A stretch of 10,255 nt of DNA. It comes from Deltaproteobacteria bacterium (GTDB taxonomy: Bacteria > Desulfobacterota > GWC2-55-46). How positions within the stretch are numbered: the stretch's first letter is position 1; each line of letters opens with the position of its first letter. Of the stretch, positions 1 through 6,817 are shown piece after piece. Position numbers and translations under genes: made by a program. The DNA lies in NCBI GenBank assembly GCA_016234955.1, contig JACRNN010000051.1:1-10255 (forward strand). Direction: 5' to 3'. The notes below the pieces were generated by a model. That model saw only the letters and a list, made by a program, of their open reading frames with translations, was not told the DNA's origin and did not search any database.

Positions 1-707
1 CCGAGCATGGTGTTGAAGTCGCCTGCCAGCGGCTTCAATTCCCTTGCAAGCCCCTTCTCCTCTATCCTCTCGTTCAGGTTCTCCTCCGTCACCTCCCCTG
101 TCTTCGATGAAAAGTCCTTCAGAGGCTTTAGCGCGAAGCCCGTGACGATGAAAACGCCTGCCCCGCAGAGGACGAAGGCCACGGGGAACAGGGCAAGGAC
201 CACGTTCCTGAAGGAGCTCAAGAGCCTGTACGTATCGGTTAAAGAGTCCCCGGCCTGAAATGTCATGGCCCCGCCCGCAAGGACGTAGGTGCGGGTAACA
301 ATGCGCAGAGGCGCGTTATCCGGGCCGGTTACGGTCCGGTAGTCCGGGGTCTGCGAGCCGGGGACCACCGGCAGCGCGGCGTCCGCCTTTGAAAGCGACG
401 GGGAACGGACTATTATCTTCCCGTCGGGCGCGACTATCTGGTAGTAATGGCCGGAGAGCTTCTCGGCGTAGACCCCCGTTGCGGCGGAGGCGAGCTCGCT
501 CAATTCCGCTGAAAGCTCGGTATGCTGCTCCTCCTCCACGATGATCATGTCGGCCAGCGTCTCCACCTCGGATTTCAGGCGCTCGTCCGCGAGGCTCACG
601 ACGAGGTCTTCGAGCTCGTAGTATAGGAAAACCTCCAGCCCGGCGAATAAGAACGAGAAGACCGCTATAAAGAGGACGACGAGCTTTATCTTTATGGAGT
701 TGAACAT
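1..707 (-). CDS. Membrane sensor histidine kinase, N-terminal part (cut by window edge)
   Basis: This is the sensor partner of the response regulator just upstream. About 235 residues are visible: a first membrane helix at about residues 8-28, a periplasmic loop of roughly 130 residues, a second helix at about 168-190, and a HAMP domain from about 190 ending in the typical PLAGDFNTML stretch at the edge. The loop's end (IVTRTYVL... then FQAGDSL) resembles CusS-type heavy-metal sensor kinases, where a loop strand precedes the second helix. The catalytic HisKA and HATPase domains would lie beyond base 1 and are not seen. The ATG at 707 follows the regulator stop by 8 bases and has no clear Shine-Dalgarno, so translational coupling is likely. 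The ligand cannot be read from the sequence; calling it a metal sensor would be inference from general likeness only. Confidence 0.85.
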   Translation of the reverse strand, partial: MFNSIKIKLVVLFIAVFSFLFAGLEVFLYYELEDLVVSLADERLKSEVETLADMIIVEEEQHTELSAELSELASAATGVYAEKLSGHYYQIVAPDGKIIVRSPSLSKADAALPVVPGSQTPDYRTVTGPDNAPLRIVTRTYVLAGGAMTFQAGDSLTDTYRLLSSFRNVVLALFPVAFVLCGAGVFIVTGFALKPLKDFSSKTGEVTEENLNERIEEKGLARELKPLAGDFNTML

Positions 708-715
708 GGGAGGGG

Positions 716-1390
716 CTATTCTTCTTCCTTGAGCATATAACCCGCGCCGCGCACGGTATGGATGAGCTTTTCGCCGAAGTCCTTGTCGACCTTGTTCCTG
801 AGGTAGTTTATGTAGACGTCGACCACGTTCGAGTCCATCTCGGCGTCCTCGTTGTAGATATGCTCCACTATCTCGGTGCGGGTAACGACGCTCCCTTTCC
901 TGTAGGCCAGGTACTCAAGGAGCGCGTACTCCCTCGCGGAAAGCGCTATCGGCTTGCCGCCCCTCCTGACCTCGTGGCTCGCGGTGTTTATCTCGAGGTC
1001 GGCTATGCGGACGACCGCCTCCTTTACCACTGCCTTGCGGCGCAGCAGCGACCTTATCCTCGCCAGGATCTCTCCGAACACGAAGGGCTTCGTAAGGTAG
1101 TCGTCCGCCCCCGCGTCCAGCCCCTTGATCTTATCAAGGATGGAGTCCCTCGCTGTAAGGAGCATCACGGGGGTCATGTTCCCCTTCTTCCTTATCCTGC
1201 CCAGGAGCGTAAGGCCGTCCATTACCGGGATGGTTATATCCAGGACTATCGCGTCCAGCGGGAAGTGCTCGGCCATATAGAGCCCCTCCTCCCCGTCATG
1301 GGCCACGTCCACCACATAGCCCTCCTCCTCGAGCCCCTGCCTGATTATCCGCGCAAGGTCCTTTTCGTCCTCTACTACGAGTATCCTCAT
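716..1390 (-). CDS. OmpR/PhoB-family response regulator
   Basis: A DNA-binding response regulator of 224 aa, the normal length for the family. The receiver domain (about 1-115) has the acidic pocket E7/D8, phospho-acceptor D51 in IVLDITIP, switch T79 in LLTAR, and K101 in LTKPF. The C-terminal winged helix (about 125-221) has the typical features LSAREYALLEYLA, VDVYINYLRNKVD and HTVRGAGYML. Closest in style to CusR/PcoR-type regulators. It is expected to be phosphorylated by the kinase encoded 8 bases downstream and to bind direct repeats near promoters. The start ATG at 1390 has only a weak AGGA about 12 bases upstream. No other in-frame start is clearly better, and the sequence MRILVVEDE is the canonical N-terminus. 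Target genes are unknown; the neighbouring cytochrome gene is a candidate. Confidence 0.95.
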   Translation of the reverse strand: MRILVVEDEKDLARIIRQGLEEEGYVVDVAHDGEEGLYMAEHFPLDAIVLDITIPVMDGLTLLGRIRKKGNMTPVMLLTARDSILDKIKGLDAGADDYLTKPFVFGEILARIRSLLRRKAVVKEAVVRIADLEINTASHEVRRGGKPIALSAREYALLEYLAYRKGSVVTRTEIVEHIYNEDAEMDSNVVDVYINYLRNKVDKDFGEKLIHTVRGAGYMLKEEE

Positions 1391-1416
1391 GGGGGTATCA
1401 TGTCCTATTCCATCCG

Positions 1417-1440
1417 TTTTTATTAGGCGCCTCTAAAAAT
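1417..1440. repeat. Short palindrome upstream of the response regulator
   Basis: The palindrome AGGCGCCT (1425-1432) is flanked by T-rich and A-rich runs that are nearly complementary with a one-base offset. It sits 27-50 bases upstream of the regulator start, in the leader or promoter zone. It could be an operator for autoregulation or a terminator-like hairpin. The sequence does not decide which. Confidence 0.35.
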
Positions 1441-1448
1441 TAGATATT

Positions 1449-1545
1449 TTTTCCGAGGTCGAGGCGGGGTGAAAATAAAAAGCGGAGCATATATGCTAAT
1501 ATGTGAGCATTTTTATTTTCGCCCTAACGACGAGATCGGGAAAAA
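1449..1545. repeat. Long imperfect inverted repeat between cytochrome b and regulator genes
   Basis: The core arms at 1467-1481 and 1510-1524 are 15 bp each with one mismatch that would be a G-U pair in RNA (GGGTGAAAATAAAAA against GGGCGAAAATAAAAA). The 28-base loop contains the perfect palindrome AGCATATATGCT (1486-1497). Weaker complementarity continues outward to about 1449 and 1545 (CCGA..TCG on one side, CGA..TCGG on the other). It begins some 40 bases after the cytochrome stop, so it may act as its transcript end. However, the stems are AT-rich and lack a trailing U-run on the outside, so it is not a standard intrinsic terminator. It could also be a small mobile-repeat remnant. Confidence 0.6.
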
Positions 1546-1565
1546 GAGCAATTTTCATATGCGCC

Positions 1566-2234
1566 CTATTCTTTACGGAAGTACTTCCCGCCGTGCACCA
1601 TCGAGGAGAAAAGCCCGGTCTTCTCCTTTATCTCGTGGGCCGCGAGCCCGGCGATGTGGGCGCATATGAAAAAGATAATGAACAGAAGACCGAACTCATG
1701 TACCTCTCCAAGGACGCCCTCGAGCGCCTCGCGGCTCCCCTCCCCGAGTCCCCCGACAAGGAGGACGCCGGGGAATGTCTTTAACTCCAGGCCCGAAAGG
1801 AGCACCCCGGTTATCACCTGGCTCGCAAGCACCAGGAATAGCGCGATGTAGAAGATGGACGCCAGCGGGTCGTGCCCCGCGGAATTTACGGGGGCGGTCC
1901 TGAACCCGCTCAAGTACCATCTTATGTTCGTGCCTATGGCCCGCCACCTCTCTTTGGTACAGGGGATGATGTCAGACCACCTGGCGTACCTGTTCCCGGC
2001 AAAGCCCCATACCACCCTCAGGAAGAACGTTATGGCGAAGACGTGCCCTATATACGCGTGGAGCTTCTTTACCGGGGCCCTCAAGGTCTTGTCAACGCCG
2101 ATAATCTCCATCCCCTCCTTGCCCGCCATCAGCAGTATCAGGGTGATTATCAGCAGCATGTTGACCCAGTGCAGGACCCTCGTCTCCCAATCCCATGCAT
2201 CTACAACCGTGCGTACGTCTTCCCTCTGTTCCAT
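1566..2234 (-). CDS. Cytochrome b561 / Ni-Fe-hydrogenase-type b-haem membrane subunit
   Basis: An integral membrane b-type cytochrome that passes electrons between the quinone pool and a periplasmic partner. The 222 aa length fits the family. Four hydrophobic helices lie at about 24-40, 62-80, 125-147 and 180-200. Likely haem ligands or conserved histidines are H22 (VLHWVN), H59 and H64 (LHAYIGH), H179 (EVHEFG) and H193 (CAHIAG). The N-terminus WDWETRVLHW and the segment RVVWGFAGNRYARWSD are family hallmarks. A good Shine-Dalgarno (AAGGAG, 2242-2247) lies 7 bases before the ATG at 2234. No hydrogenase, thiosulfate reductase or c-type cytochrome partner is in the window, so the redox partner is unknown. 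It stands alone between gaps of 387 and 175 bases, with its own candidate promoter. Confidence 0.92.
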   Translation of the reverse strand: MEQREDVRTVVDAWDWETRVLHWVNMLLIITLILLMAGKEGMEIIGVDKTLRAPVKKLHAYIGHVFAITFFLRVVWGFAGNRYARWSDIIPCTKERWRAIGTNIRWYLSGFRTAPVNSAGHDPLASIFYIALFLVLASQVITGVLLSGLELKTFPGVLLVGGLGEGSREALEGVLGEVHEFGLLFIIFFICAHIAGLAAHEIKEKTGLFSSMVHGGKYFRKE

Positions 2235-2356
2235 ATCGCGTCTCCTTTTTGTCTTAGGGGTCTTGCGACGACGCGCCGCCTCCCCCTATCAGAGTACATG
2301 CCTGAATCCGCCTCGATCCAGCCTCCCTATCCGCACCCTTCCATAATCCATGACAT

Positions 2357-2362
2357 ATTATA
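2357..2362 (-). promoter_or_regulatory. Candidate -10 box (TATAAT) for the cytochrome b gene
   Basis: A perfect TATAAT on the minus strand inside an AT-rich island in otherwise GC-rich DNA. Transcription would start near 2350, giving a leader of roughly 115 bases. No good TTGACA-like -35 is present at 16-18 bases; that position is instead occupied by the direct repeat described separately. This is the usual layout of a promoter that depends on an activator. Confidence 0.55.
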
Positions 2363-2370
2363 AACCCAAA

Positions 2371-2389
2371 TTCATTAATGTTTCATTAA
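2371..2389 (-). promoter_or_regulatory. Direct repeat with 11-bp period, probable response-regulator box
   Basis: Two exact copies of TTAATGAA (minus strand) at 2382-2389 and 2371-2378 are separated by ACA, so they recur every 11 bp, one helical turn. They end 8 bases upstream of the TATAAT. OmpR/PhoB-family regulators bind tandem half-sites with exactly this spacing, overlapping or replacing the -35. An OmpR-family regulator is encoded just past the cytochrome gene, so regulation of the cytochrome by that system is a reasonable inference. The motif does not match a named consensus that I recognise with certainty. Confidence 0.45.
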
Positions 2390-2531
2390 ACCACGGCCAT
2401 GACGCGTTTGAAGGCCGGAAGAAACGATGGTATATGTCGAATTTTCAATTATTGCCGTTGATGGGGTGACTGAGGGACGATAGAGGCATTTTCAACCCTC
2501 CACGGCCTTAAGACCCAGGGGGAGGAACGCT

Positions 2532-2555
2532 AAAAAAGATCAAGGCCTGATGCCT
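2532..2555 (-). terminator. Weak terminator-like hairpin after the HD-GYP gene
   Basis: On the minus strand, AGGC-ATCAG-GCCT forms a short stem (2543-2555) followed within a few bases by a T-run (complement of 2532-2537). The stem is only 4 strong pairs and lies about 65 bases beyond the HD-GYP stop. It is the only terminator-like structure I see for the kinase/HD-GYP operon. Confidence 0.3.
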
Positions 2556-2621
2556 CATGGAAGGGTATCGAGCGGATTTTTTTGCCGGGCGGCGGCCGCG
2601 CATTTCAGACAGCCTTTTTTA

Positions 2622-3695
2622 CTACCCGTTGTTGGTTTCGTATATTTCCTCGAATTCGGGCGCGAGGCCGATGAAGGCATTGAGCACCTGCGGGTCGAAG
2701 TGGCGCGGGCTGGTGCGCGCGTCGCCCTCCGTGATTATCTTTACGGCCTCCTGGTGGCTCATCGCCTCTTTGTACGGCCTTACGCTCCTCAATGCGTCGT
2801 ACTGGTCCACTATCATCACTATCCTGCCCTCCAGGGGGATATCCCCTCCCTTCAACCCCTTAGGATACCCTGTCCCGTCCCACCTCTCGTGGTGGCTGAG
2901 CGTTATCTTCGCGGCGAGCTGCAGGCTCGGGTACCGCGAATTGGCGAGCATCTTTTCGCCTATGGTCGTATGGGTCTTCATGACATTGAACTCTTCAGGG
3001 GTGTGCCTGCCGTTCTTGAAGAGTATGTTGTCGGATATGCCGACCTTGCCTATGTCATGCATGACGCTGCCGAAGGTGACGGCCTCGACGTAGCTCTCCG
3101 GCATGCCGAGCTCGCCGGCTATCCTGCCGGAATATATCCCCACCCTCTTGATGTGCGCGCCGGTGGCGGTGTCCCTGTACTCGGCCACAGCCGTGAGCCT
3201 GTGGACTATCTCCCTGCTCAGGTCCTTTACGGTCACGAACGCGTCCTCGAGCTCCCGTGTCCTTTTCGCGACCTCGGCCTCGAGCCTCTTCTTGTAGTCC
3301 TTCTCCATCTGTACGAGCCTGTAATACTTCACCGCCTTCCGCACCGAGTTGAGCAGGTAATCCGGGTTATACGGCTTGATGATGAAGTCGAAGGCCCCTT
3401 TTTTCACCGCCTTGACGGCCACGTCGAGCTCCGCGTAGGCCGTCATGAGTATCACCGGGAGCTCCTTGTCGATCTCATGGAGCTTCTCAAGGAGGTCTAT
3501 GCCCGATACCAGCGGCATCCTCACGTCCGTGAGGACGGCGTCATACCTGCCCGTCTCCACTCTTTTAAGCGCGTCCCAGGCGTTGTCGCACGCGTCCACG
3601 GTGTACCCGTTCCCGTTTAAAAGCAGCGTCGTGGCGTCGAGCACATACGGGTTGTCGTCCACTATCACCAGCGTGCCCTTTATCTCATCCGTCAT
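2622..3695 (-). CDS. Response regulator with HD-GYP domain (c-di-GMP phosphodiesterase)
   Basis: A 357-aa RpfG-type regulator that would hydrolyse cyclic di-GMP in the cytoplasm when its receiver is phosphorylated. The receiver (about 7-122) has D13/D14, phospho-acceptor D57 (VLTDVRMP), T85 and K107 (IIKPYN). A charged, probably coiled-coil linker spans about 127-165. The HD-GYP domain (about 165-345) shows H181 in the GAHIKRV motif, the HD pair H213-D214 in MHDIGK, H242, HHERWDGTGYP at 268-278 and the following GGDIPLEGRI and VDQYDAL stretches. All metal-ligand and GYP positions look intact, so it should be active. Its ATG overlaps the upstream kinase stop as ATGA, with GGAGGTG at 3704-3710 inside the kinase gene, 8 bases before the start. 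It is therefore co-translated with the kinase. Confidence 0.96.
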   Translation of the reverse strand: MTDEIKGTLVIVDDNPYVLDATTLLLNGNGYTVDACDNAWDALKRVETGRYDAVLTDVRMPLVSGIDLLEKLHEIDKELPVILMTAYAELDVAVKAVKKGAFDFIIKPYNPDYLLNSVRKAVKYYRLVQMEKDYKKRLEAEVAKRTRELEDAFVTVKDLSREIVHRLTAVAEYRDTATGAHIKRVGIYSGRIAGELGMPESYVEAVTFGSVMHDIGKVGISDNILFKNGRHTPEEFNVMKTHTTIGEKMLANSRYPSLQLAAKITLSHHERWDGTGYPKGLKGGDIPLEGRIVMIVDQYDALRSVRPYKEAMSHQEAVKIITEGDARTSPRHFDPQVLNAFIGLAPEFEEIYETNNG

Positions 3696-6322
3696 CTGTC
3701 GAGCACCTCCCTGATTTTTTTCAGGAACTCCGCGGTGGGGGCCGGTTTCCGGATAAAATCCGTCTCCGGGCCGAAGACCTCCCTGACCTTCGTTATATCA
3801 GCGTCGTAGCCGCTTGTAAAGAGGACTTTTACCGCCGGATTCATCCTCTTTATTTCGCCGCATGCCGCCATGCCGCTCTTCCTCGGCATAACCATGTCCA
3901 TGACTATGATATCCATATCGTCCCCGGCCCCGGCGTATTTCCTGACCGCCTCCTCGCCGTCGCGGGCCTCAACCACCCTGTACCCGACCTCCTCAAGGAG
4001 GGCCTTCGTCATCCGCCTCACCTCCCCGTTATCCTCCGCAAGGAGCACGGTCTCTTTCCCGATTTGGATGGGGGCCTGTCTTACGATCTCGGCCTTTTGC
4101 GCCCGCTCCCGCGTGAGCGGCAGGTATATATTGAACTTCGTGCCGAGCCCCGGAGAGCTTATCACGTCCATGAAGCCGTTGTGCTGGTTTACTATCCCGT
4201 AGGCCACGGACAGCCCGAGCCCCGTGCCCTTGCCGACCTCTTTGGTGGTGAAGAACGGCTCGAATATCCTCCCTTTGGTGGCCTGGTCCATCCCCTCCCC
4301 GGTATCCGAGAACGAAATGACCGCGTGCTCGCCGTCCGCCGCGCCGCCGTGGGCCTTTATGAACTCCGGGTCGAGCGGCACCGTGTCCGTGGATAACGTC
4401 AACACCCCGCCCGAGGGCATGGCGTCCCTCGCGTTCGTCGCGAGGTTCATCAACACCTGCTCTATCTGGACCTCGTCCGCCTTTACCATCACCCTTTTAT
4501 CCGCGACGTTTACCCACAGTTCTATGTCCTCGCCTATGAGCCTCAAGAGTATCTTGCCGACCTTTTTCACAAGGTCGTTCAAGTCCATGGGCCGGGGGTT
4601 GATGACCTGCCTCCTGCCGAAGGCGAGGAGCCCCTGGGTCAGCTTCGCGGCCCTGTCCGAGAGGGCGAGTATGTGGCCGGCGTAGTTCCTTACGTCCTCG
4701 TCGCCCCCCTTCTTCATCAGCAGCAGGTTGCCGTAGCCTATCAAAGCCGTAAGTATGTTATTGAAGTCATGCGCTATCCCGCCGGCGAGCAGCCCTATCG
4801 CCTCCATCTTCTGGGACTGCAGGAGCTGCTCCTCGATCCTTTTGCGCCTGGTGACGTCCTCGATAACGCCGTCGCAATACATCTCACCGTCCGCGCCCCT
4901 CCTCGCGACCGCCGTAACGCTCGCCCAGAATCTGCGCCCCTTGAGCGTCACCATCTCAACCGATTCATCCACGGCGCCGGCCTCTTCCACCCTGTCTTTA
5001 AGGCAATCGCACATGGACTTGTCCCGGAATAGTCCGGACATGGAGCGGCTGAGCACGTCCTCCTTTGATTCCCCTTCGAACATCTCCACGAAGGCCCTGT
5101 TCACCTCTATGAGGCGCCCATCCTCCGCCGCGCACCTGTAGACGCCGACCGAGAGGTTGTTGACAAGCTCGCCGTACCTCCCCTCGCTCCGCGCGAGGAG
5201 TGCGGTCCTGCGCCTGATGTCATCCGCCATCTTGTTGAGGGAGCCGGACACCGCCCCTATCTCGTCGCCCGAAGAGACGGGCAGCGCCACGTCGTAATTC
5301 CCGTCCGCCACGTCCTTTAAAGCGCCCGATAGGAGCTTGAGGCGCGCTAAAACGCCCCTGTAGAACACGGCGAACAGTACCACGGCCATGGCCGCGACCA
5401 CCGCGGCCGCTATCGAGGCGTCCCTTCTCATACGCGCGGCCGGGGCCAGTATGTCATCCGCATGCGCCTCGGCCAGGAGGACCCACCCCATTGACCGCAG
5501 GCACATCGACGCGCCGGCCACCTCCACGCCGCCGTAATTCCTGTAAAACCCGCTGGTCTCGCGGCCCGACTCCAGGCATCCCCTCACCGGCGCCGTGGCG
5601 ACAACACGGTCCGGTCCCGCGCCGCTCAAGGGCCTCGACGACGCTATAACGCGCCCGTCCATGCCGGCGATATAGACGTCCATGGTCTTGGCGCCCCCCC
5701 TGTCCCGGGAGAGCGCCCCCGTCTCCCCGGTGAACTCGCCTCCAAGGAGCCTGCCCAATCCGGACACATCCATGAAATTCGCTATGACGCCGATGGGCCT
5801 TTTCCCGGATACGCTGAATAGAGGGGCTGAGGCCGCCACCTCGGTTTTTTCCCCGTCGCCGGCCTCGTGAGATGCGACATTTACGCCATCTCTGCCGGAG
5901 ATGAAGTACCGCTGCCGTGACACGTCCCTGCCGATGCGTCCAGGGTCGGTGGAGGCGGCCACCCTGCCGTCGAGCGTAATAACGTCTATGCGTTTTATGG
6001 TCTTGTCGAGGACCAGCTTGTTCCTGACCAGGTATTCGCTCAATGACCGGGACCCGGCCCCGCCCTTGACAGCGCCCTCCAGCGCGTTCCTTATCATCCC
6101 GTCGCTTGAGAAGTCCTGTACCCTTCGCCTGGACATCTCGAGGAATTGATAAACCTGCCCCTCGTAGACCCCGGCGATGACGGTCAAGTCGTCAAGGATG
6201 TGTTTTTTCAAAAACTCCCTGTTGTTCCTGTATCCGTGGAGAAACGTGATGAGTATGGGCAGAAGGAGAAGCGCTACCGCAAGGAGAGCCTTATGGAATA
6301 GGGATACGGATATAGTCTTCAT
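3692..6322 (-). CDS. Membrane hybrid sensor histidine kinase (extracytoplasmic sensor-HAMP-PAS-HisKA-HATPase-REC)
   Basis: An 876-aa hybrid kinase. Membrane helices at about 10-29 and 302-322 frame a periplasmic domain of some 270 residues; the RIDVITLDGRVAAST and ISGRDGV regions look like a double-Cache sensor. HAMP follows at about 322-375, a PAS domain at about 380-490 ending in the usual DVTRRKRIEEQL, HisKA with phospho-acceptor H518 (GGIAHDFNNILT), and HATPase with N-box NLATNARDAM (626-635), G1 DTGEGM (673-678) and G2 GKGTGLGLS (698-706). The C-terminal receiver (about 757-876) has E763/D764, acceptor D809 (VMDMVMP) and K859 (FIRKPA). No HPt domain is present. The HDFNN class of HisKA is common in environmental multi-sensor kinases. 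It forms an operon with the HD-GYP regulator through an ATGA overlap. The start at 6322 has a weak Shine-Dalgarno (AGG only) but gives a normal signal-anchor. The signal sensed is unknown. Confidence 0.95.
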   Translation of the reverse strand: MKTISVSLFHKALLAVALLLLPILITFLHGYRNNREFLKKHILDDLTVIAGVYEGQVYQFLEMSRRRVQDFSSDGMIRNALEGAVKGGAGSRSLSEYLVRNKLVLDKTIKRIDVITLDGRVAASTDPGRIGRDVSRQRYFISGRDGVNVASHEAGDGEKTEVAASAPLFSVSGKRPIGVIANFMDVSGLGRLLGGEFTGETGALSRDRGGAKTMDVYIAGMDGRVIASSRPLSGAGPDRVVATAPVRGCLESGRETSGFYRNYGGVEVAGASMCLRSMGWVLLAEAHADDILAPAARMRRDASIAAAVVAAMAVVLFAVFYRGVLARLKLLSGALKDVADGNYDVALPVSSGDEIGAVSGSLNKMADDIRRRTALLARSEGRYGELVNNLSVGVYRCAAEDGRLIEVNRAFVEMFEGESKEDVLSRSMSGLFRDKSMCDCLKDRVEEAGAVDESVEMVTLKGRRFWASVTAVARRGADGEMYCDGVIEDVTRRKRIEEQLLQSQKMEAIGLLAGGIAHDFNNILTALIGYGNLLLMKKGGDEDVRNYAGHILALSDRAAKLTQGLLAFGRRQVINPRPMDLNDLVKKVGKILLRLIGEDIELWVNVADKRVMVKADEVQIEQVLMNLATNARDAMPSGGVLTLSTDTVPLDPEFIKAHGGAADGEHAVISFSDTGEGMDQATKGRIFEPFFTTKEVGKGTGLGLSVAYGIVNQHNGFMDVISSPGLGTKFNIYLPLTRERAQKAEIVRQAPIQIGKETVLLAEDNGEVRRMTKALLEEVGYRVVEARDGEEAVRKYAGAGDDMDIIVMDMVMPRKSGMAACGEIKRMNPAVKVLFTSGYDADITKVREVFGPETDFIRKPAPTAEFLKKIREVLDR

Positions 6323-6431
6323 CCTGAAGCCGCCGGTCGAACATGGTGTGGGGTGCGGTGCGTACAGGGTACAGGCTATTTATCCATGCCGTCAAGGCTT
6401 GAAATTCTCCGCCAGCCAAGTTGCGGGCTGG

Positions 6432-6449
6432 GCGCTCGCCATGCATGTT
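6432..6449. repeat. Dispersed 18-bp repeat, copy 1
   Basis: The 18 bases GCGCTCGCCATGCATGTT occur exactly here and again at 8939-8956, in another intergenic gap and in the same orientation. In this copy GAAACGGCT follows directly. Near the other copy, GAAACGGCT is found some 55 bases further on (9011-9019), as if the second unit were interrupted. A chance 18-mer match within 10 kb is very unlikely, so this is probably a piece of a genome-wide interspersed repeat. Confidence 0.6.
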
Positions 6450-6507
6450 GAAACGGCTTGAGGATGTCGGAAACGGCCATGCCTCAGCCGCCGGCGTTGA
6501 TTGTCGC

Positions 6508-6537
6508 ATACTACAACAAAAACACCTTTAAAAGCAA
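6508..6537 (-). promoter_or_regulatory. Possible sigma-70 promoter for the hybrid kinase operon
   Basis: On the minus strand TTGCTT (6532-6537) and TAGTAT (6508-6513) are 18 bases apart in a locally AT-rich stretch upstream of the kinase gene. Each box matches the consensus at four or five of six positions. The leader would be about 180 bases. The promoter lies at the edge of the MITE-like element, so the element may have shaped it. Confidence 0.3.
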
Positions 6538-6545
6538 GGCGTCAG

Positions 6546-6723
6546 TTAAGGAACCTCTGATTAATTCGCAATAGCATGTCATTCTGAGCAAAGCGAAGAA
6601 TCTCAACGTCTATAAAATCAATAAGTTACGAGATTCTTCGGTCGCTACGCTTCCTCAGAATGACAGAAAAACATAATTAATCAGAGAATGACAGAAAAAC
6701 ATAATTAATCAGAGCTTCCTTAA
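6546..6723. mobile_element. MITE-like inverted-repeat element with TTAA ends
   Basis: A 178-bp non-coding element. Its terminal arms (6546-6566 and 6703-6723) match at 20 of 21 positions as inverted repeats and begin with TTAAGGAA. Nested inside are two more exact inverted pairs: TGTCATTCTGAG (6577-6588) with CTCAGAATGACA (6654-6665), and GAAGAATCTC (6595-6604) with GAGATTCTTC (6630-6639). The CTGAGCaaAGCGAAGAATCTC-type core resembles a palindromic repeat that I recall as widespread in several bacterial phyla. It has no coding capacity, so it would depend on a transposase elsewhere. The TTAA at both ends could be a target duplication, but because TTAA is itself palindromic this cannot be told from the arms. 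Confidence 0.7.
6657..6714. repeat. 28-bp tandem duplication inside the MITE-like element
   Basis: The unit beginning AGAATGACAGAAAAACATAA is present twice (6657-6684 and 6685-6712) with no difference, plus two further matching bases. It duplicates the right inner arm and much of the right terminal arm, while the left side has only one copy. The perfect identity points to a recent event such as slippage or template switching. Confidence 0.9.
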
Positions 6724-6772
6724 AAAATACACGGGGATACACTCCCTGCCGCGCGCGCCTCCTCGCTTGAAT

Positions 6773-6817
6773 ATGCAAAAAAAAGGCCTCAAGGCAATAT
6801 AAGCTTTGAGGCCTTTT
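6773..6817 (-). terminator. Intrinsic terminator of the small exported-protein gene
   Basis: A 12-bp perfect stem, AAAAGGCCTCAA (6781-6792) with TTGAGGCCTTTT (6806-6817), has a 13-base loop. On the minus strand the stem runs directly into a run of eight T (complement of 6777-6784). It starts 28 bases after the stop of the gene at 6845-7384. Because the stem itself ends in A/T tracts it could also work weakly on the plus strand, but no plus-strand gene needs it. Confidence 0.88.

Larger units (their letters stand above)
2235..2621. other. 387-base gap without a gene
   Basis: This gap separates the HD-GYP regulator stop from the cytochrome b start. Reading the minus strand, the ATGs here open only very short frames that stop quickly or run out of frame into the cytochrome gene. 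The recognisable content is the promoter and direct-repeat box at 2357-2389, a weak terminator-like hairpin at 2532-2555, and the leader of about 115 bases for the cytochrome gene. I see nothing else I can name between about 2390 and 2530. Confidence 0.7.

Noticed and set aside
758..1426. A 222-codon plus-strand frame opposite the OmpR-family regulator
   Set aside because: It is antisense to a gene with every receiver and winged-helix motif intact, and the translation is low-complexity and unlike any family.
2550..3620. A 356-codon plus-strand frame opposite the HD-GYP gene
   Set aside because: It is the complement of an unmistakable HD-GYP regulator. Long antisense frames are common in GC-rich genes, and the product has no recognisable motifs.
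6291..6509. A 72-residue minus-strand frame overlapping the kinase start
   Set aside because: It overlaps the kinase in another frame, includes the 18-bp repeat, and shows no signal, domain or good ribosome site.
6546..6723. A CRISPR-like array from the repeated 28-bp units
   Set aside because: There are only two units, directly adjacent without spacers, so it is a simple tandem duplication inside a larger inverted-repeat element.
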